NCBI GenBank assembly: GCA_023421875.1
Contig: JAEZSM010000156.1
Span: forward strand, 1 to 7,659
Direction: 5' to 3'
From: Spirochaetota bacterium
GTDB lineage: Bacteria > Spirochaetota > Spirochaetia > Treponematales > Rectinemataceae
Length of the DNA stretch: 7,659 bases
Position numbers and translations under genes: made by a program. Positions within the stretch are counted from its first letter, which is position 1, and each line of letters opens with the position of its first letter. The notes beneath the pieces were generated by a model. It saw only the letters and a program-made list of their open reading frames with translations. It was not told where the DNA came from and searched no databases. Shown one piece after another: positions 6,035 through 7,659 of the stretch.

Positions 6035-6896
6035 CCAAATCCCCGGACCAGCCCAGCTTACTGCGCAGGGCCTGGTAGAATATGTGTTCCTTAGGAACGA
6101 TGAGCCGAGCGTCAAAGGGGGATTTGCGGAAACTGACAACATCGCCTTTTTCCAGGGGAACCGTTTCCTGCCCGTCTATGGTGAGAAGCGCGCCGGAGCG
6201 TCGGGTCTCGTCCACCGTTACCTGGACGATTTCGGTAGCCGGGAGGACCAATGGTCTGGATGCGAGGGTGAAAGGACAGATTGGGTTGATGATAATCGCC
6301 GGCATCTCGGGGTGGAGCGCAGGGCCTCCGGCGGCCAGGTTATAGGCCGTGGAGCCCGTGGGTGTGGCGACGATGAGGCCGTCGGCCCTATAGGAGCCAA
6401 AGCGTTCCCCGTCCACGCCCAGGCAAAGCCGTATCATCTTGGCTATTCCCTGGGAAGAGACGACGCCATCGTTGAGCACCGAAAACCTGCCCATTGCCCG
6501 CCCCGAACGAGATACATCGATCTGGAGCATCATGCGGGACGAGACTTCCAGCCTGCCATCTTTCCATGCCTCGAAGCTGCTCCGCCAGGAATCGCGCCTG
6601 TTTGCAGCAATAAAGCCGAGGGTGCCCAGGTTTACTGGCAGCACTGGGATGCCAAGAGAGGCCGCGAGCCGTGCCACATAGAGCAGTGTTCCGTCTCCGC
6701 CGAGGCTCAGGATCAAATTGAAATCCTTAAAGTCGGGAGCGCCTGCGGGATCGCCCTCGAATCGAAAGATCTCCGGATTCCAGCCTTGGCTCCTGAAGTA
6801 CTCTGCGGCGACGAGACTTTCGCTTGCGGCGTCGTCCTTCAGCAGATTGGCGATTATGAGAACCCTGGGCGAAGCCGAATCAGGGCTGGATGACAT
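6027..6896 (-). CDS. nadK: NAD kinase
   Basis: Cytoplasmic enzyme that phosphorylates NAD to NADP, using ATP or polyphosphate depending on the lineage. The 289-aa protein is full length. It shows the GGDGT signature at 66-70 (Asp catalytic), NLGTLGF at 89-95, NDGVV at 142-146, the conserved TPTGSTAYNLAAGGP at 178-192, and CPFTLASRPLVLP at 207-219. The start is the ATG at 6896 with a strong AGAGGAGG ribosome-binding site. That site overlaps the end of the upstream DegT-like gene, whose stop lies only 10 bp away. recN overlaps its 3' end by 8 bp. The nadK-recN neighbourhood occurs in many bacteria and may couple NADP supply to repair capacity, but this is not proven. No missing residues seen. 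Confidence 0.97.
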   Translation of the reverse strand: MSSSPDSASPRVLIIANLLKDDAASESLVAAEYFRSQGWNPEIFRFEGDPAGAPDFKDFNLILSLGGDGTLLYVARLAASLGIPVLPVNLGTLGFIAANRRDSWRSSFEAWKDGRLEVSSRMMLQIDVSRSGRAMGRFSVLNDGVVSSQGIAKMIRLCLGVDGERFGSYRADGLIVATPTGSTAYNLAAGGPALHPEMPAIIINPICPFTLASRPLVLPATEIVQVTVDETRRSGALLTIDGQETVPLEKGDVVSFRKSPFDARLIVPKEHIFYQALRSKLGWSGDLDA

Positions 6897-6906
6897 AGTT
6901 CCTCCT

Positions 6907-7659
6907 CTAGGGCAGGGTTGCGAGAACCTTGGCTATCGTTCCCGCATCCTTGGAACTGATTTTTTCGTGCAAAGGAAATAAAAGGCAACGCATCGCAAGA
7001 GACCTGGCTCCCGGGCAGAGGGATTCGGAAAACCCCTGACCCATGACACTACTGCCCTCGAAGGCCGGTGCCGCTTCAATTCCGTTCTTTTTTGCGTGAA
7101 GTATCGCATCCCTCATGCCCGATTCCAGAATAACCGCGAAGGACCAGAGCCCAATAGCCCCTTCGCCGATTTGATTGAAGCCGTGGTGGCGAGTTCTGGC
7201 GAGCTCCATCTTGAACTTCGACTCCAGCTCCCTGCGCCGTTCAATACTTCTCTCGAGATTGCGAAGCTGGGCCAGCCCGAGGGCGGCGTTGTAATCCGTA
7301 AGGTTTAGTTCGCCTCGCAAATCTTCGGCGCAGTTTTTGAGGATGCTCGAATCCCGCTTGTTGGCGGTAAATAATAGGGCGCCGCCGCCCGAGGTTACCG
7401 GTGAGCCTTGTTCAAGCCCGTAGACGGCGAAGTTCCCAAGGGTTCCCGCCTTGGAGCCATCCCGTTGGGCATTCAGCGACTGGCTGGCATCTTCGATGAC
7501 CGGAATCCCGAGCTCGACGAGCTGGGTTTTATCGGGAAGTATGCCGAAAGGCTCGAAAAGGATGAAGGCAGCGCAGCCCTGGGCTTTGATAGTATCAATT
7601 TTTGGAAGGGCCGTATCGGCCTCGTGATCGATGAAGACCGGTTTAAATCCCATGCTGGA
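6907..7659 (-). CDS. DegT/DnrJ/EryC1/StrS-family protein lacking the PLP lysine (5'-truncated by window)
   Basis: This is the C-terminal 250 residues of a family that normally has about 370-400; the first 100 or so lie beyond the right edge. Family features: PVFIDHEADT near the start (like the GAKPVFVDxD strand), VIEDASQSLNA with the PLP-ring Asp at residue 55 (numbering from the Met at 7653), and the VTSGGGALLFT strand (86-96). LNLTDYNAALGLAQL and LLFPLHEKISSKD close the fold. In active aminotransferases K-x-[IV]-T-T-G-x-G-G carries the Schiff-base Lys. Here the aligned residue is Ser84 (codon TCA, plus strand 7402-7404), so S-P-V-T-S-G-G-G replaces it, with no Lys between residues 69 and 98. 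It is therefore unlikely to be a normal PLP aminotransferase. The known Lys-to-His dehydratases (ColD/RfbH type) are not matched either. The reading frame is intact. It is upstream of nadK by 10 bp. Confidence 0.82.
   Translation of the reverse strand, partial: SSMGFKPVFIDHEADTALPKIDTIKAQGCAAFILFEPFGILPDKTQLVELGIPVIEDASQSLNAQRDGSKAGTLGNFAVYGLEQGSPVTSGGGALLFTANKRDSSILKNCAEDLRGELNLTDYNAALGLAQLRNLERSIERRRELESKFKMELARTRHHGFNQIGEGAIGLWSFAVILESGMRDAILHAKKNGIEAAPAFEGSSVMGQGFSESLCPGARSLAMRCLLFPLHEKISSKDAGTIAKVLATLP

Noticed and set aside
6035..6142. N-terminal extension of recN by 36 residues
   Set aside because: The extension is the nadK 3' end in another frame. RecN homology begins at MLERL, and the ATG at 6034 gives the common 8-bp overlap.
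5871..6893. Plus-strand open frame of 340 codons opposite nadK and the recN start
   Set aside because: It is fully antisense to two unmistakable genes, shows no family motif, and its composition is a shadow of GC-biased codons on the other strand.
7380..7410. Frameshift or pseudogene explanation for the missing DegT lysine
   Set aside because: Family-like sequence continues in the same frame on both sides (NFAVYGL before, VTSGGGALLFT after), so a substitution rather than a frameshift is indicated.
1..7659. tRNA, rRNA, CRISPR array, insertion sequence or attachment site
   Set aside because: No cloverleaf, regularly spaced repeat, transposase motif or terminal repeat pair was seen on either strand.

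Overview
The window is almost fully coding, with five well-known housekeeping genes, one partial gene and three less characterised genes. By eye it is moderately GC-rich, and no gene-free stretch approaches 300 bases. The family mix is an inner-membrane beta-propeller-like protein paired with a secreted degenerate LytM/M23-like protein, yggS, a small exported or membrane protein, apt, a cdd, and nadK-recN. This suggests a Gram-negative-type bacterium with a complex envelope. My best guess is a spirochaete of the Treponema/Spirochaeta group. That is inference from family resemblance and gene order, not proof; no rRNA or other phylogenetic marker was used.

Right side, minus strand, transcribed leftward: a DegT/DnrJ/EryC1/StrS-type gene runs in from beyond the right edge (6907-7659, 5' end missing), followed by nadK (6027-6896) and recN (4337-6034). 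The spacing is 10 bp and then an 8-bp overlap (ATGCTTGA), so these look co-transcribed. They supply NADP and an SMC-like recombination-repair protein. The DegT-like protein has Ser where the PLP-binding Lys should be.

Centre: a single plus-strand gene, cdd (3926-4342, cytidine deaminase), is sandwiched between minus-strand genes. Its stop overlaps the recN stop inside a CTATAG palindrome, in an A/T-armed hairpin that could act as a weak bidirectional terminator. Its promoter lies in a 77-bp divergent intergenic region. There, a consensus-like minus-strand promoter (TTGACA, 16 bp, TATACC) and a weaker plus-strand promoter (TTGTGA, 16 bp, TATATA) overlap on one self-complementary TATATA.

Left side, minus strand, probably one operon from that divergent promoter: a membrane-anchored beta-propeller-like protein (2931-3848), a degenerate M23/LytM-like exported protein (1970-2938), yggS (1191-1919), a small exported or membrane protein of unknown function (667-1194), and apt (42-593). 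Overlaps of 8 bp (ATGAGTAA) and 4 bp (GTGA) indicate translational coupling. The M23-like to yggS junction instead has 50 bp with a perfect 13-bp hairpin across the stop codon, a second small hairpin and a competing pairing that reaches into the yggS leader. Purine salvage (apt) and pyrimidine salvage (cdd) would thus be fired in opposite directions from one promoter region.

No mobile element, CRISPR array, tRNA, rRNA or clear riboswitch was seen. I did not find strong evidence of an entirely new system. The most unusual items are the Lys-less DegT protein, the coupled propeller/pseudo-LytM pair, the shared-minus-10 divergent promoter, the structured yggS leader, and the antisense placement of cdd.
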